Both the position numbers and the translations under genes were made by a program. The notes beneath the pieces are model-generated. The model saw only the letters and a list, made by a program, of their open reading frames with translations. It made no database searches and had not been told where the DNA came from. A DNA stretch of 64,000 nucleotides, from positions 124,001 through 188,000 of the forward strand of contig NZ_HE997645.1 in assembly GCF_000312485.1 (NCBI RefSeq), read 5' to 3'. Shown here one piece after another: positions 1 through 10,465 of this stretch (its first letter is position 1; the number at the start of each line of letters is the position of its first letter). This DNA is from Yersinia massiliensis CCUG 53443. GTDB taxonomy: Bacteria > Pseudomonadota > Gammaproteobacteria > Enterobacterales > Enterobacteriaceae.

Positions 1-825
1 GGTAATAGCTGCCAACGGACTTTTCAGTTCATGAGTCAACGTGTGAACGTATTGTTCGATATAGGCTTTGCCATCCAATTTCAGGCGCATGCTTTCTAAT
101 GCTTGCGCTAAGTCATTGAGCTCGCTGCTCCCCATCGCCGGTAACACGACGGGCTGTCCCTGCGCGACTTGCTCGGCGTAGTTGACCAATTTACCGATTG
201 CACGGTTGATCCACCAAACAAAACCCAATCCGATCAGCAGTGCGATACCCAATAACACGCCGCCAGCTAACAAGATTTTACGTTCACTGCGTTTGATAAC
301 CGGTGCCATCGATATATTGGGTTTCCCCACGCTGAGCACCCCCATAATTTTATTACCAACCATGACTGGTGCGGCGACATACATCACCGAACTTTGCTCA
401 TCATTGGGGTCACTGCGGGTACTGCGCGCACCATATTCGCCGCGCAGCGTTAACCATACGTCATTCCAGCGTGAATAATCCTGCCCCACCGCTTTGCTGG
501 AAGAATCAAAAATGACTTGCCCATTAGCATCGGTTAGATAGACCCGATATTCGTTACGATCTTTGCGAATTCCTTCAATGTTGGCTCCGATTGGCCGCAA
601 ATTCAGCGATGCAAAGGCTTGTGCCAACTGGCCGTCCGCAACCTTGTTTTGCAACATGTCCTGCCGAGCAAACTGTGCCAGTAAGGTCGCGGTATCCACC
701 AATGTGCCTTCGGTGGCTCGCCGTACGCCTGGTTTAACTTCCTGCACAAAAATGCGGATCACAAAGTAACCCGCAATAGCCACGATCAGAAAATAGCCCA
801 GTAACAGTCGAATACCAATTTTCAT
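1..825 (-). CDS. creC: Sensor histidine kinase CreC, 3' part cut by the window edge
   Basis: Membrane sensor kinase that phosphorylates CreB in the carbon-source-responsive CreBC system. The 275 codons present are the N-terminal half. They begin MKIGIRLLLGYF (first membrane helix), then a periplasmic region containing VKPGVRRATEGTL and DVWLTLRGEYGARST, a second helix (ILLAGGVLLGIALLIGLGF), a HAMP-like segment, and the start of the phospho-acceptor region, where THELKSPLAAI carries the predicted phospho-histidine. The ATPase domain lies outside the window. The start is 38 bp after the creB stop, so the two are cotranscribed. Strong similarity to E. coli CreC, recalled from memory, makes the assignment firm. 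Confidence 0.9.
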   Translation of the reverse strand, partial: MKIGIRLLLGYFLIVAIAGYFVIRIFVQEVKPGVRRATEGTLVDTATLLAQFARQDMLQNKVADGQLAQAFASLNLRPIGANIEGIRKDRNEYRVYLTDANGQVIFDSSSKAVGQDYSRWNDVWLTLRGEYGARSTRSDPNDEQSSVMYVAAPVMVGNKIMGVLSVGKPNISMAPVIKRSERKILLAGGVLLGIALLIGLGFVWWINRAIGKLVNYAEQVAQGQPVVLPAMGSSELNDLAQALESMRLKLDGKAYIEQYVHTLTHELKSPLAAIT

Positions 826-863
826 AATAAATAGCTCATGGGCAATGGCTCATCATCGGCAGC

Positions 864-1562
864 TTAAGGTTGGTATGTCAGGCTATAGCCCAGCCCGCGA
901 TGAGTGCGGATGGGCGATTCTTCATCGTAAGCCATACGCAATTTTGAGCGCAGTGTCTTAATGTGGGTATCGACGGTGCGGTCTTGGCTCTCTTCTGCCT
1001 GCGCCCAAACAATATCCATCAGTTGTTGGCGCGAATAGATACGCTCGGGTGCTAGCAGTAATGTTTTCAGCAGTAAGTATTCATAGCGTGTTAGCCACAA
1101 TACCTGTTGATGGTAGGTCACGCGCGCGCCCGCTTCATCGAGCGTGAAATGACCAAATTGATGCAGTGCTGTAGGCGCAGACAGCATTTGTGACTTCTGT
1201 AAACGGCGCAAAACGGTGCGTACTCTGGCGCTCACTTCGCGGGGTGAGAACGGTTTGGCAATATAATCGTCGGCACCAATTTCCAGACCGATAATCCGAT
1301 CCAGCTCTTCACTACGGGCGGTCAAAAAGACCACCGGTAACTCTGGTGCCTGCGCCAGAAGACGGCGGCAGAGGTCAAAACCGTTGATATCGGGCAAGCC
1401 GACATCCACTATCGCCAGTGCGGGCGGGCCATTAGCCAATGCCACGAGCGCCGGTTCCCCCCGGTCAAACCACCGGAGGGTAAAACCTTCGCTTTCCAGC
1501 GTATAAATAAGCGTATCGGCAATGCTTGGCTCGTCTTCCACCAGCCAGATTAACGGCTTCAT
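864..1562 (-). CDS. creB: Response regulator CreB (OmpR/PhoB family)
   Basis: DNA-binding response regulator, 232 aa, close to the E. coli length of 229. The receiver domain (residues 1-120) has the acidic pocket VEDE at 8-11, the phospho-acceptor Asp53 in IVDVGLPD, and the conserved Lys in YIAKPFS. A winged-helix domain follows, with the recognition region DRTVDTHIKTLRSKLR near the end. The start overlaps the ygfX stop by 4 nt (ATGA), so creB appears translationally coupled to the sdhE-ygfX pair. In E. coli creABCD lies elsewhere on the chromosome, so this linkage differs. Confidence 0.9.
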   Translation of the reverse strand: MKPLIWLVEDEPSIADTLIYTLESEGFTLRWFDRGEPALVALANGPPALAIVDVGLPDINGFDLCRRLLAQAPELPVVFLTARSEELDRIIGLEIGADDYIAKPFSPREVSARVRTVLRRLQKSQMLSAPTALHQFGHFTLDEAGARVTYHQQVLWLTRYEYLLLKTLLLAPERIYSRQQLMDIVWAQAEESQDRTVDTHIKTLRSKLRMAYDEESPIRTHRGLGYSLTYQP

Positions 1563-1987
1563 CGGGTATGCCCTTCATCCGCATCAAAGGAGTGACGCAA
1601 TAGCAAGCAAAGTTGCCGCCACTCATCTTCTGACATGCTATCAGCCGCCAACCATAGGCGCTTACAGGTTGATCGACTGTTTGCCTGCCGTAAGCGCAAT
1701 AACACACCATATCGGGTCATCCATGGCTGCTTAGCGACAATCCATTCAAGCCGTTTCCATAGCACCACATTGCCGGGTTTCAGCCTGATTTCCCCTTGGC
1801 AGGAGGTAATATTCTTCTGGCTGCGGATGCACTCAAATACCACCAGTGTCAGCAATACTAACCACAGCGCGGTATAACCCTGAGGCCAGGGTGCGACCAG
1901 CGTGAGGATGACCAAGACGCCATGTGTCAATAAAGAGAAAAGTTGAGTGTGCCAGGATATCCGCAGGTCACATCGCCACTGGGCCAC
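1559..1987 (-). CDS. ygfX: YgfX/CptA inner-membrane protein
   Basis: Small membrane protein of the YgfX (CptA) family, always paired with sdhE. In E. coli it has been described as the toxin half of CptAB; in Serratia it affects prodigiosin production. The 142-aa product has two closely spaced N-terminal membrane helices (about residues 15-55) and a cytoplasmic tail containing [16 protein letters not shown], typical of the family. It starts with GTG and overlaps the end of sdhE by 20 nt; its stop overlaps the creB start. The GTG is chosen because the following residues ([10 protein letters not shown]) align with the E. coli N terminus. Whether it acts as a toxin here is unknown. Confidence 0.85.
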   Translation of the reverse strand: MAQWRCDLRISWHTQLFSLLTHGVLVILTLVAPWPQGYTALWLVLLTLVVFECIRSQKNITSCQGEIRLKPGNVVLWKRLEWIVAKQPWMTRYGVLLRLRQANSRSTCKRLWLAADSMSEDEWRQLCLLLRHSFDADEGHTR

Positions 1988-2234
1988 GGGCTTTATTTCG
2001 CGTTTGAATCAATTTCACCATCTGACGCAGTTCGTCATCCTGCGGCTCCCCATGATTCATCAACCAATTGAAAAGGTCTGGGTCATCACATTCCAGTAGC
2101 CGAATAAAAATCTGCTTCTCGCTATCACTCAAGCCATCATATTCGTATTCAAAAAATGGCATGATGGAGATATCCAGTTCACGCATACCACGGCGGCATG
2201 CCCAGTGAATACGGGCTTTATTATCGATTTCCAT
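1968..2234 (-). CDS. sdhE: FAD assembly factor SdhE (YgfY/CptB)
   Basis: Succinate dehydrogenase assembly factor that promotes covalent flavinylation of SdhA and FrdA; also described as antitoxin CptB. The length of 88 aa equals that of E. coli. It shows the conserved RGMRELD motif (RGxxE) at residues 15-21, needed for flavinylation, and the small helical-bundle signature DDPDLFNWL. First gene of a likely sdhE-ygfX-creB-creC operon, divergent from ygfZ across a 251-bp intergenic region that should hold both promoters. Confidence 0.93.
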   Translation of the reverse strand: MEIDNKARIHWACRRGMRELDISIMPFFEYEYDGLSDSEKQIFIRLLECDDPDLFNWLMNHGEPQDDELRQMVKLIQTRNKARGPVAM

Positions 2235-2485
2235 GTCCTGATTGACTCCTCAAAGAAGGATGCTGATAGGCTAAAGGCGCTAGAGTGCTGTTTTTTCATA
2301 CATATTCAGCACGTCGCCACAGAATCTGCGGCTATTGTACCTCAGAAAGAGGCGAATTCAGAGACAGGATAATAATGGTCAATCCGTGGAATAACTGCTT
2401 GCAAAGCTACTCGGCTATTTTACCATTGAGGCATCAGTTTTTCGCAGACACTTAACTTCACAAACAATCAATTCGCAGGTAAATA

Positions 2486-3475
2486 ATGGCACATAACACT
2501 CCGTTCGTTGCACAACCGCCCGCTGCATCCTCCGAACTGCCGTTAACGCTAATGTCACTCGAGGATTGGGCACTGGTGACCTTAACCGGCGCTGACAGAG
2601 TCAAATATCTGCAAGGGCAAGTGACCGCGGATATTGATGCTCTGGCCGATGATCAGCATATTCTTTGCGCCCATTGTGATGCTAAAGGAAAGATGTGGAG
2701 CGATTTGCGGCTATTTCACCGTGGCGAGGGGCTGGCGTATATCGAACGCCGTAGCCTGCTTGACCATCAGTTAATTGAACTGAAGAAATATGCCGTGTTC
2801 TCCAAGGTGGTGATCACCGCGCAACCTGATGCGGTTTTATTCGGTATCGCTGGCACGCAGGCAAAAACTGCGTTGGCGGAAGTCTTTGCTGAATTACCCA
2901 ATGCCGATCATCCGGTAGTACAGCAAGGGAATAGCACACTGTTGCATTTTTCGTTGCCTGCCGAGCGTTTCCTCTTGGTCACGGATAGCGAACAGGCGCA
3001 GCAACTGGTTGATAAACTGGCTGATCGTGCTCAATTGAATAACAGCCAACAGTGGTTAGCCTTGGATATTGAAGCAGGGTTCCCGATTATTGATGCCGAT
3101 ACTAGTGCGCGATTTATTCCGCAGGCGACGAATATTCAGGCATTGAAGGGTATCAGTTTCAGTAAAGGGTGTTACACCGGTCAAGAGATGGTCGCCAGAG
3201 CAAAATACCGTGGCGCGAACAAACGTGCGCTGTATTGGCTTGCGGGTCATGCCAGCCGAGTTCCGGCTGCGGGTGAAGATTTAGAGTGGCAATTGGGTGA
3301 AAACTGGCGTCGCACGGGGAGCGTGTTGGCGGCCGTTCAACTCAGTGATGGTCAGTTGTGGGTTCAAGCAGTATTGAATAACGATCTGGCGGCAGACAGC
3401 GTACTGCGCGTTCGTGACGATGCTGATAGCGTACTGACTATTCAGCCATTGCCGTATTCACTGACCGAAGAGTAA
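2486..3475 (+). CDS. ygfZ: Folate-binding protein YgfZ, tRNA-modification/Fe-S repair factor
   Basis: Tetrahydrofolate-binding protein related to GcvT that supports Fe-S enzymes, including MiaB, and the oxidative stress response. The 329-aa protein carries the diagnostic KGCYTGQE motif with Cys229, followed by MVARAKYRG. The early segment with [10 protein letters not shown] is also typical. The start ATG lies after a short AGGTAAATA stretch. Transcribed alone, divergent from sdhE. A GC-rich hairpin follows the stop. Confidence 0.95.
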   Translation: MAHNTPFVAQPPAASSELPLTLMSLEDWALVTLTGADRVKYLQGQVTADIDALADDQHILCAHCDAKGKMWSDLRLFHRGEGLAYIERRSLLDHQLIELKKYAVFSKVVITAQPDAVLFGIAGTQAKTALAEVFAELPNADHPVVQQGNSTLLHFSLPAERFLLVTDSEQAQQLVDKLADRAQLNNSQQWLALDIEAGFPIIDADTSARFIPQATNIQALKGISFSKGCYTGQEMVARAKYRGANKRALYWLAGHASRVPAAGEDLEWQLGENWRRTGSVLAAVQLSDGQLWVQAVLNNDLAADSVLRVRDDADSVLTIQPLPYSLTEE

Positions 3476-3500
3476 TCTCCCTCGTTTGCCCCACATGTTT

Positions 3501-3520
3501 GAGGCCGGTTATCCGGCCTC
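3501..3520. terminator. Hairpin between convergent ygfZ and yqfA
   Basis: GAGGCCGG and CCGGCCTC form a perfect 8-bp stem around TTAT. The tail on the plus strand is AATATTTATG and is poor in T, so it is a weak or Rho-assisted terminator for ygfZ. Confidence 0.55.
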
Positions 3521-3559
3521 AATATTTATGACAAATCCCTCTACGTTTTTACGGCCTCA

Positions 3560-4297
3560 TCAAACGTACAAATAGATCGCCATAAAATGGCAAACACTGC
3601 CACCTAGCACAAAACCATGCCATATTGCGTGACCAAAGCGGATACGTTTAGAGGCATAAAAAATCACCCCCAAGGTGTAGAGCAAACCACCGGTGGCCAG
3701 CAGTGCCAACCCACCAATCTCAAGTTTTACCGCCAACTGATAAATCACAATCAGTGATAACCAACCCATCGTTAGATACGTGACCAGCGACAGCACTTCA
3801 AAGCGATGAGCGAAGGCCAGTTTGAATATCACACCAATCAGTGCCAGCCCCCAGATAACCGCCATTAAACCTCGCGCCAGCGGTGAATCGAGCCCTACCA
3901 GCAGGAAAGGCGTATAGGTGCCGGCGATTAAAAGATAAATGGCGCAGTGATCGAACTTCTGTAACCAGAGCTTCGCCTTACGGTGTGGGATCGCGTGATA
4001 CAGGGTCGAGGCTAAAAACAGCAAAATAATGCTGCCGCCGTAGAGGCTGTAGCTGGTGAGTGCTTTGGTGTCAGCGCCGGTATCCACAGCTTGCACCAAG
4101 AGCAAAACCAACCCAATGATACCGAGCACTACACCAATGCCATGGCTGATGCTATTGGCGATTTCTTCCGCCCAAGGATAAACCGGCGTGGTGGTTGCTG
4201 GAGTGACTGTTGTTGCCGCAGTGACTGTTGTTGCCGTAGTGACTGTCGTTACCGCAGGCGCATCAGGGATGACGGGGGTCGAAGGTTTAGTCTTCAA
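3560..4297 (-). CDS. yqfA: Hemolysin III family membrane protein YqfA (TrhA)
   Basis: Seven-helix inner-membrane protein of the hemolysin III/PAQR family; E. coli YqfA (TrhA) affects membrane energetics. Family signatures include [16 protein letters not shown] near residue 45, [21 protein letters not shown], and the C-terminal [21 protein letters not shown]; the His residues fit the family's metal site. At 245 aa it is longer than E. coli (about 219). The extra residues are a Thr/Ala/Val-rich N terminus (residues 16-38) encoded by an in-frame 18-bp tandem repeat. The annotated start needs this extension; no alternative Met lies between it and the conserved core. Confidence 0.9.
   Translation of the reverse strand: MKTKPSTPVIPDAPAVTTVTTATTVTAATTVTPATTTPVYPWAEEIANSISHGIGVVLGIIGLVLLLVQAVDTGADTKALTSYSLYGGSIILLFLASTLYHAIPHRKAKLWLQKFDHCAIYLLIAGTYTPFLLVGLDSPLARGLMAVIWGLALIGVIFKLAFAHRFEVLSLVTYLTMGWLSLIVIYQLAVKLEIGGLALLATGGLLYTLGVIFYASKRIRFGHAIWHGFVLGGSVCHFMAIYLYV
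4203..4256. repeat. Three 18-bp tandem repeats inside the 5' end of yqfA
   Basis: Three adjacent 18-bp units, each beginning GTGACTGT, at 4203-4220, 4221-4238 and 4239-4256. The first two differ at one base and the third at a few. On the coding strand they give repeated Thr-Thr-Val-Thr-x-Ala hexapeptides. Because the unit is a multiple of three, copy-number change would lengthen or shorten the N terminus without a frameshift. Confidence 0.85.
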
Positions 4298-4514
4298 TAC
4301 TGATTTTCCTGAATATTATTTATTTTATCGCAGGTCATCGTTAGCTCATTCCGTTAGCCTGATAAACGATGCTCTAGTTGTACAAAAATACCACACTCAG
4401 ATTAACTGAGAATGATTCCAGTGTACACGTGTACGCTAAAATATTCTGTCAGCACATGTAAGCTGCCGTGACAGTGCCTAATGGATGGAAAATCATGTAT
4501 TGAGCTGCAACCTT

Positions 4515-5264
4515 TTATTTTCCGCCAGCCATATCCAACACGCTGCCGGTGACATAAGAAGCGCTGTCTGACAGCAGCCAGACAATGGCTTGCGCCACTT
4601 CTTGCGGATGGCCACCACGCTTCATGGGCAGTGAGCTTTGTACGCGATCAACCCGCCCAGGTTCTCCTCCGCTGGCATGCATATCTGTATAGATAAAACC
4701 CGGGCGCACACCGTTGACTCTGATACCTTCTCCAGCGACTTCAAGCGACAACCCCGTGGTTAACGTGTCAATCGCCCCTTTGGAGGCGGCATAGTCCAGA
4801 TATTCGCCCGGCGCACCAAGGCGGGCCGCCGCAGAGGAAACATTCACAATCGAACCGCCATTGCCGCCATGGCGAAAAGCCATACGCTTAACGGCTTCGC
4901 GGCTACATAAAAAATAACCGGTCACATTGGTGGTTAGTACCCGATTGATACGCTCAGCGGTTAATCCTTCGATGCTGGTTTGGGGGAACAGAATACCAGC
5001 ATTATTCACCAGTGCAGTAAGCGGGCCGAGCTGGGCTTCAAGTTGTTCAAACAATGCGACAACTTGCCGTTCATCGGCAATATCAGCCTGCAAGGCCACT
5101 GCCAGCCCACCCCCCGCGGCAATTTCAGCCACAACGTGTCGGGCTGCTTGTTCGTCATTGATATAATTAACCGCCACCCGATAGCCCTGTTTTGCCAACA
5201 GTAATGCCGTGGCGCGGCCAATTCCCCGACTCCCGCCGGTGACTAATGCCACTTTTTTATGCAT
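4515..5264 (-). CDS. SDR family NAD(P)-dependent oxidoreductase (YgfF-like)
   Basis: Short-chain dehydrogenase/reductase of 249 aa. The Rossmann motif TGGSRGIGRA (TGxxxGxG) is near residue 9, NNAG (in LVNNAGIL) near 87, the catalytic Ser in NVSSAAARLG, and the YxxxK pair in YAASKGA. A C-terminal SGSVLDMAGG closes the fold. It sits next to gcvP, the position of ygfF in E. coli, and is probably its orthologue. The substrate is unknown. Confidence 0.85.
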   Translation of the reverse strand: MHKKVALVTGGSRGIGRATALLLAKQGYRVAVNYINDEQAARHVVAEIAAGGGLAVALQADIADERQVVALFEQLEAQLGPLTALVNNAGILFPQTSIEGLTAERINRVLTTNVTGYFLCSREAVKRMAFRHGGNGGSIVNVSSAAARLGAPGEYLDYAASKGAIDTLTTGLSLEVAGEGIRVNGVRPGFIYTDMHASGGEPGRVDRVQSSLPMKRGGHPQEVAQAIVWLLSDSASYVTGSVLDMAGGK

Positions 5265-5341
5265 GCCTTAACCCCCTATTCCACCGTGAAGATGTTCCAA
5301 TTTGAAGCGTAAGCGCCGCCATCGTTTAACTGAACTGCCCA

Positions 5342-5373
5342 TAAAAAAGGGCTGCAGTTTAATGTGCAGCCCT
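5342..5373 (-). terminator. Rho-independent terminator of gcvTHP
   Basis: On the minus strand GGGCTGCA and TGCAGCCC pair around an 8-nt loop and are followed by six T. It lies just downstream of the gcvP stop. Confidence 0.9.
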
Positions 5374-5408
5374 CAGTATCATTCAAAACACCTATTACTT
5401 GTAATCAG

Positions 5409-8288
5409 TTATTCATAATCAGTGATTGGCACACATGAGCAGAACAAATTACGGTCACCGTAAACATCATCTAAGCGTTTCACGGTCGGCCAATACTTGT
5501 TTTCCAGCACACCGGCAATAGGGAATACCGCCAGTTCACGACTGTAAGGGTGCTGCCAATCGCCAACTAATTCCGCTTGAGTATGAGGTGCGTTCACCAG
5601 TGGGTTATCTTCCAGCGGCCACTCACCTTTGGCGACTTTCTCGATTTCTGCACGGATCGCCAACATGGCATCGATAAAGCGGTCCAGCTCGACTTTACTT
5701 TCTGATTCAGTCGGCTCCACCATCAATGTCCCTGCCACAGGGAAGGACATCGTCGGCGCATGGAAACCAAAATCAATTAAGCGTTTGGCGATATCCATTT
5801 CACTGATGCCGGTAGCTTCCTTCAGCGGGCGAATATCCAAAATGCATTCATGCGCTACACGGCCGTCATGGCCGGTATACAGCACCGGATAGGCTCCTTT
5901 CAGGCGAGTCGCGATGTAGTTTGCATTGAGAATAGCCACCTGACTGGCTTGCTTCAAACCATCAGCTCCCATCATGCGGATGTACATCCAACTGATTGGC
6001 AAGATTGATGCACTGCCGAATGGCGCTGCGGAAACAGCTCCTTGCTGAGTGGTCATGCCATCAATTTGTACGACGCTGTGACCGGGAACAAATGGCGCTA
6101 AGTGGGCTTTGACACCAATTGGCCCCATGCCTGGACCGCCGCCGCCGTGGGGGATACAGAAGGTTTTATGCAAGTTAAGGTGCGAGACATCCGCACCGAT
6201 ATAACCTGGGGTGGTGATCCCGACCTGCGCATTCATGTTCGCGCCATCCAGATAAACTTGACCGCCGAACTGATGAACGATCTGGCAAACTTCACGAATG
6301 GTTTCTTCGTAGACGCCATGAGTTGACGGGTAGGTCACCATAATGCATGACAACTCATCACCTGCTTCACCCGCTTTCTGGCGCAGGTCATGCAAATCAA
6401 TATTGCCTTGCTTATCACAAGCCACGACGACGACTGACATCCCTGCCATTTGCGCGGAAGCTGGGTTGGTGCCGTGAGCAGAGCTTGGGATCAAACAGAT
6501 ATGGCGGCTCGCCTGATTGCGGCTTTCATGGTAACGACGGATAGCCAGCAGCCCCGCATATTCCCCTTGCGCGCCTGAGTTCGGCTGCATACACACCGCG
6601 TCATAACCGGTCAGTTGTACCAACCATTGCGACAGTTGACCGATCATCTGCTGATAACCCGCCGCTTGTTCTGGTGGGCAGAACGGATGTAATTCAGCGA
6701 ATTCCGGCCAAGTGATTGGGATCATCTCAGCCGCCGCATTCAGCTTCATGGTGCAAGAACCTAGCGGGATCATGGCCTGATTCAAGGCTAAGTCTTTACG
6801 CTCTAAACGATGCATGTAACGCATCATTTCCGTTTCGCTGTGGTAACGGTTAAAGACCGGATGAGTCAGAATTGCGTCTTGGCGCAACATTGAGGCTGGG
6901 ATCGACTGGCTATGCTGACTGACTTTGGCATCAAGTTGGTCAATGTCCAGACCGTGGTTATCACCGACAAGCAGGGAGAATAACGCCTGAATATCTTCAC
7001 GGGAGGTGGTTTCATCCAGCGTAATACCCACTGCGCCATGAATATCAGTACGCAGGTTAATGCCAAAGCTCAATGCTCGGGCCAAAACAGCGGCTTTGTC
7101 TTTAACGTCAACCGTCAGCGTATCGAACCAATGTTGGAAGCGCAGCGTCAGACCGGCTTGCTGCAAGCCAGCCGCGAGAATGTCGGTCATGCGATGAATA
7201 CGCCCAGCGATACGCTGCAAGCCCTGCGGGCCATGATAAACCGCATACAAGCTGGCGATATTGGCCAGTAACACCTGAGAAGTACAGATGTTGGAGTTCG
7301 CTTTTTCGCGGCGAATATGCTGCTCACGAGTTTGCATCGCCATGCGCAGCGCAGTATTGCCCGCCGCATCACGCGATACGCCAATAATCCGGCCCGGCAT
7401 CGAACGTTTAAATTCGTCACGGCAGGCAAAGAAGGCGGCATGTGGGCCACCGTAGCCCATCGGCACACCAAAACGCTGCGCAGAACCAAAGACCACATCG
7501 GCACCCTGATTGCCCGGTGCAGTCAGTAACACCAGCGCCATAATGTCAGCGGCAACGCTCGTGATGATCTTGCGTTTTTTCAGTTCAGCCAGTAACGCAC
7601 TGTAGTCATGCAATTCGCCGGTGGTGCCCACTTGTTGCAGTAGCACACCGAAAACACCGTCTAGCTCGAGCACTCTTTCCGCACGGTCAATAATGACTTC
7701 AAAACCAAAGGTTTCCGCGCGAGTCAGCACCACATCCAATGTTTGCGGATGAACGTCATCGGCGACGAAGAAGCGATTAGCCTCTTTCAGTTTGCTCGCA
7801 CGTTTAGCCAGCGCCATGGATTCCGCTGCGGCGGTGGCTTCATCGAGCAACGAAGCAGACGCCAAATCCAGACCGGTGAGGTCTTGGGTCAATTGCTGGA
7901 AATTCAGTAATGCTTCGAGACGGCCCTGAGAAACTTCAGGTTGATAAGGGGTATAAGCGGTGTACCAGCCTGGATTTTCCAGCATATTGCGCAGGATAAC
8001 CGGCGGTGTCAGCACAGGGCTATAACCCATACCAATATAAGATTTGTAGCATTGATTCTGGCTGGCAATCCCTTTCAGTTCCGCCAGCGCCTGATGTTCA
8101 GTCGCGGCATCACCCACTGGTGGCGGGCTAGGTAATTGGATATCTGCCGGAACGATTTGCTGGATCAGTGTCTTTAACGAGCTGGCACCAATGGCGGCCA
8201 ACATCTGTTGCTGCTGTTCGGCTGAAGAACCGATATGGCGCGCAATAAAAGCATCGTTATGTTCAAGCTGGCTGAGATTCTGAGTCAT
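5409..8288 (-). CDS. gcvP: Glycine dehydrogenase (decarboxylating), P protein
   Basis: PLP enzyme of the glycine cleavage system: it decarboxylates glycine and passes the aminomethyl group to lipoyl-GcvH. It has 959 aa from [10 protein letters not shown] (E. coli 957). That Met is preferred over an upstream one because AGGAATTC precedes it. The N-terminal half includes [11 protein letters not shown]; the C-terminal half has [11 protein letters not shown] and the PLP-lysine motif [15 protein letters not shown]. Last gene of gcvTHP, 194 bp after gcvH, followed by a strong terminator. Confidence 0.97.
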   Translation of the reverse strand: MTQNLSQLEHNDAFIARHIGSSAEQQQQMLAAIGASSLKTLIQQIVPADIQLPSPPPVGDAATEHQALAELKGIASQNQCYKSYIGMGYSPVLTPPVILRNMLENPGWYTAYTPYQPEVSQGRLEALLNFQQLTQDLTGLDLASASLLDEATAAAESMALAKRASKLKEANRFFVADDVHPQTLDVVLTRAETFGFEVIIDRAERVLELDGVFGVLLQQVGTTGELHDYSALLAELKKRKIITSVAADIMALVLLTAPGNQGADVVFGSAQRFGVPMGYGGPHAAFFACRDEFKRSMPGRIIGVSRDAAGNTALRMAMQTREQHIRREKANSNICTSQVLLANIASLYAVYHGPQGLQRIAGRIHRMTDILAAGLQQAGLTLRFQHWFDTLTVDVKDKAAVLARALSFGINLRTDIHGAVGITLDETTSREDIQALFSLLVGDNHGLDIDQLDAKVSQHSQSIPASMLRQDAILTHPVFNRYHSETEMMRYMHRLERKDLALNQAMIPLGSCTMKLNAAAEMIPITWPEFAELHPFCPPEQAAGYQQMIGQLSQWLVQLTGYDAVCMQPNSGAQGEYAGLLAIRRYHESRNQASRHICLIPSSAHGTNPASAQMAGMSVVVVACDKQGNIDLHDLRQKAGEAGDELSCIMVTYPSTHGVYEETIREVCQIVHQFGGQVYLDGANMNAQVGITTPGYIGADVSHLNLHKTFCIPHGGGGPGMGPIGVKAHLAPFVPGHSVVQIDGMTTQQGAVSAAPFGSASILPISWMYIRMMGADGLKQASQVAILNANYIATRLKGAYPVLYTGHDGRVAHECILDIRPLKEATGISEMDIAKRLIDFGFHAPTMSFPVAGTLMVEPTESESKVELDRFIDAMLAIRAEIEKVAKGEWPLEDNPLVNAPHTQAELVGDWQHPYSRELAVFPIAGVLENKYWPTVKRLDDVYGDRNLFCSCVPITDYE

Positions 8289-8482
8289 TGCTACGAATTC
8301 CTGAATAATGCAAAGTACGGGAGATAGGACTGACCTCAAAGGGCGTTATTGTTGCAGGCAGTTTGGATTCGGACAGCGCACAGAAACCGGTACGTACACA
8401 GAGTATCTGATGATGACTAGTACGTGAGGATTTCGAGCACTGCCCGGGTTCAAAATGGCAAATAAAATAGCCCTAAATCTAT

Positions 8483-8884
<402 letters not shown>

Positions 8885-8943
8885 TCATTTGGGTATAGAG
8901 CCAAAGTTTAGACTCATATAATCTGGAATGATGACAAATAAAC

Positions 8944-10041
8944 TTACAGTGCGACCGGTTTACCCGCCCGCACAAAACCTGGTTTTGTGACCCGTACCGG
9001 CATTTCACGGTGACGAATCTGTACGACAGCATTTTCACCAATACCGGCCGGCACGCGGGCCAATGCGATACTAAAACCGAGTGTAGGCGAGAAAGAGCCG
9101 CTGGTAATGACGCCAACCTGTGTCTGGCCTGAGGCATCAGTGAAATGCACTGGCAGCTCGTTACGCAAGACGCCTTTTTCCGTCATGATCAAGCCAACCA
9201 ATTGCTCCGTTCCGTTAGCACGTTGTTGTTCCAGCGCTTCACGGCCAATAAACTGGCGATCTTCCGGCGACCAAGCCACCGTCCAACCCATATTGGCGGC
9301 TAACGGAGAAATCCCTTCATCCATTTCTTGGCCATAGAGGTTCATTCCAGCCTCGAGACGCAAAGTATCACGTGCGCCAAGACCAGCCGGTTTGACACCC
9401 GCAGCCAGAAGTTGCTGCCAAAAATCAACGACGTTTTCTTTTGGCAAAGCGATTTCATAGCCTGCTTCACCGGTGTAGCCCGTGGTGGCGATAAACAAAT
9501 CGCCCGTCTGAATACCAAAGAATGGTTTCATCCCTGCAATGGCTTGCTGTTGCTCTGGGGTCAGTAAAGTCGCCACTTTCTGTTGTGCTGTCGGGCCTTG
9601 TACCGCCACCAGCGCCAGATCGTCACGCACTGTCACTTCAACCTGATAAGGTTCAGCATGCTGTGTTATCCAAGCCAGATCTTTATCACGAGTGGCCGAG
9701 TTAACCACTAAGCGGAAATAGTCTTCACGCAGGAAGTAGACAATCAAATCATCAATTACACCGCCAGAAGCATTCAGCATTCCGGTGTAAAGGGCTTTGC
9801 CCGGTTGGGTCAGTTTGGCGACATCGTTGGCGAGCAGATAGCGAAGGAATTCACGGGTACGCGCACCGTGCAGATCGACAATCGTCATGTGGGAAACATC
9901 AAACATACCGGCGTCTTGGCGCACAATATGGTGTTCATCAATTTGAGAGCCATAATGCAGTGGCATCATCCAACCATGAAAATCTACCATGCGCGCACCG
10001 CACGCCACGTGTTGGTCATACAGCGGGGTCTGCTTTGCCAT
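8944..10041 (-). CDS. gcvT: Glycine cleavage T protein (aminomethyltransferase)
   Basis: Transfers the methylene group to tetrahydrofolate and releases ammonia. It has 365 aa from [11 protein letters not shown]; this Met follows CAGGAGTAAAG, a good ribosome-binding site, whereas the longer reading has none. Signatures include [16 protein letters not shown] near the N terminus, FDVSHM, and [10 protein letters not shown] in the folate-binding domain. First gene of gcvTHP; its 424-bp upstream region should carry the promoter and the GcvA/Lrp/PurR-type control known for E. coli. Confidence 0.97.
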   Translation of the reverse strand: MAKQTPLYDQHVACGARMVDFHGWMMPLHYGSQIDEHHIVRQDAGMFDVSHMTIVDLHGARTREFLRYLLANDVAKLTQPGKALYTGMLNASGGVIDDLIVYFLREDYFRLVVNSATRDKDLAWITQHAEPYQVEVTVRDDLALVAVQGPTAQQKVATLLTPEQQQAIAGMKPFFGIQTGDLFIATTGYTGEAGYEIALPKENVVDFWQQLLAAGVKPAGLGARDTLRLEAGMNLYGQEMDEGISPLAANMGWTVAWSPEDRQFIGREALEQQRANGTEQLVGLIMTEKGVLRNELPVHFTDASGQTQVGVITSGSFSPTLGFSIALARVPAGIGENAVVQIRHREMPVRVTKPGFVRAGKPVAL

Positions 10042-10465
10042 CTTTACTCCTGAATTTAAGGCATGACGGGTATAACGCAAACGATACCTTTTACCCAACG
10101 TTATCACCGAATTCTCTCAGTAACCATAAGCTAAAATAAGCGAGAACACGGAGTGAAGGTATAAAGTGCAGGGATATTATTCAGAATTTTCCGCTAAAAA
10201 ACCGTGGATGAAGGCACATAATTAACAATTAAGCAGTGAAAATGACGATGTTATATAACGAAACCACTAAAAGCCTGTCAGATTCAACTTTTCAGGTTTT
10301 TAGTGGATATGAAAATAACTAATGCGAAAAACTGACTGAAATTAGATTATTTCAACTGAGGGGGGAGAATCTCTGCAAGACAGCACTGAGAAACCACCCA
10401 GCACTGATGTCTGCATAGGGTGGTTTCGAGTACAACCTAAATTGGGTAAGACCGCTAATACGGCG
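10042..10465. promoter_or_regulatory. Upstream region of gcvT, with two hairpins
   Basis: This 424-bp gap lies between gcvT and ubiI, both minus-strand. It holds no convincing ORF. One inverted repeat pairs CCACTAAAAGCCTG at 10264 with CAGGTTTTTAGTGG ending at 10306. A second pairs GAAACCACCC (10390-10399) with GGGTGGTTTC (10418-10427), about 40 bp beyond the ubiI stop; it has no clear T-run, so it may be a Rho-assisted end of the ubi operon. I see no glycine riboswitch. Confidence 0.6.

Noticed and set aside
10042..10465. Glycine riboswitch upstream of gcvT
   Set aside because: The conserved tandem aptamer blocks are not visible; enterobacterial gcvTHP uses protein regulators.
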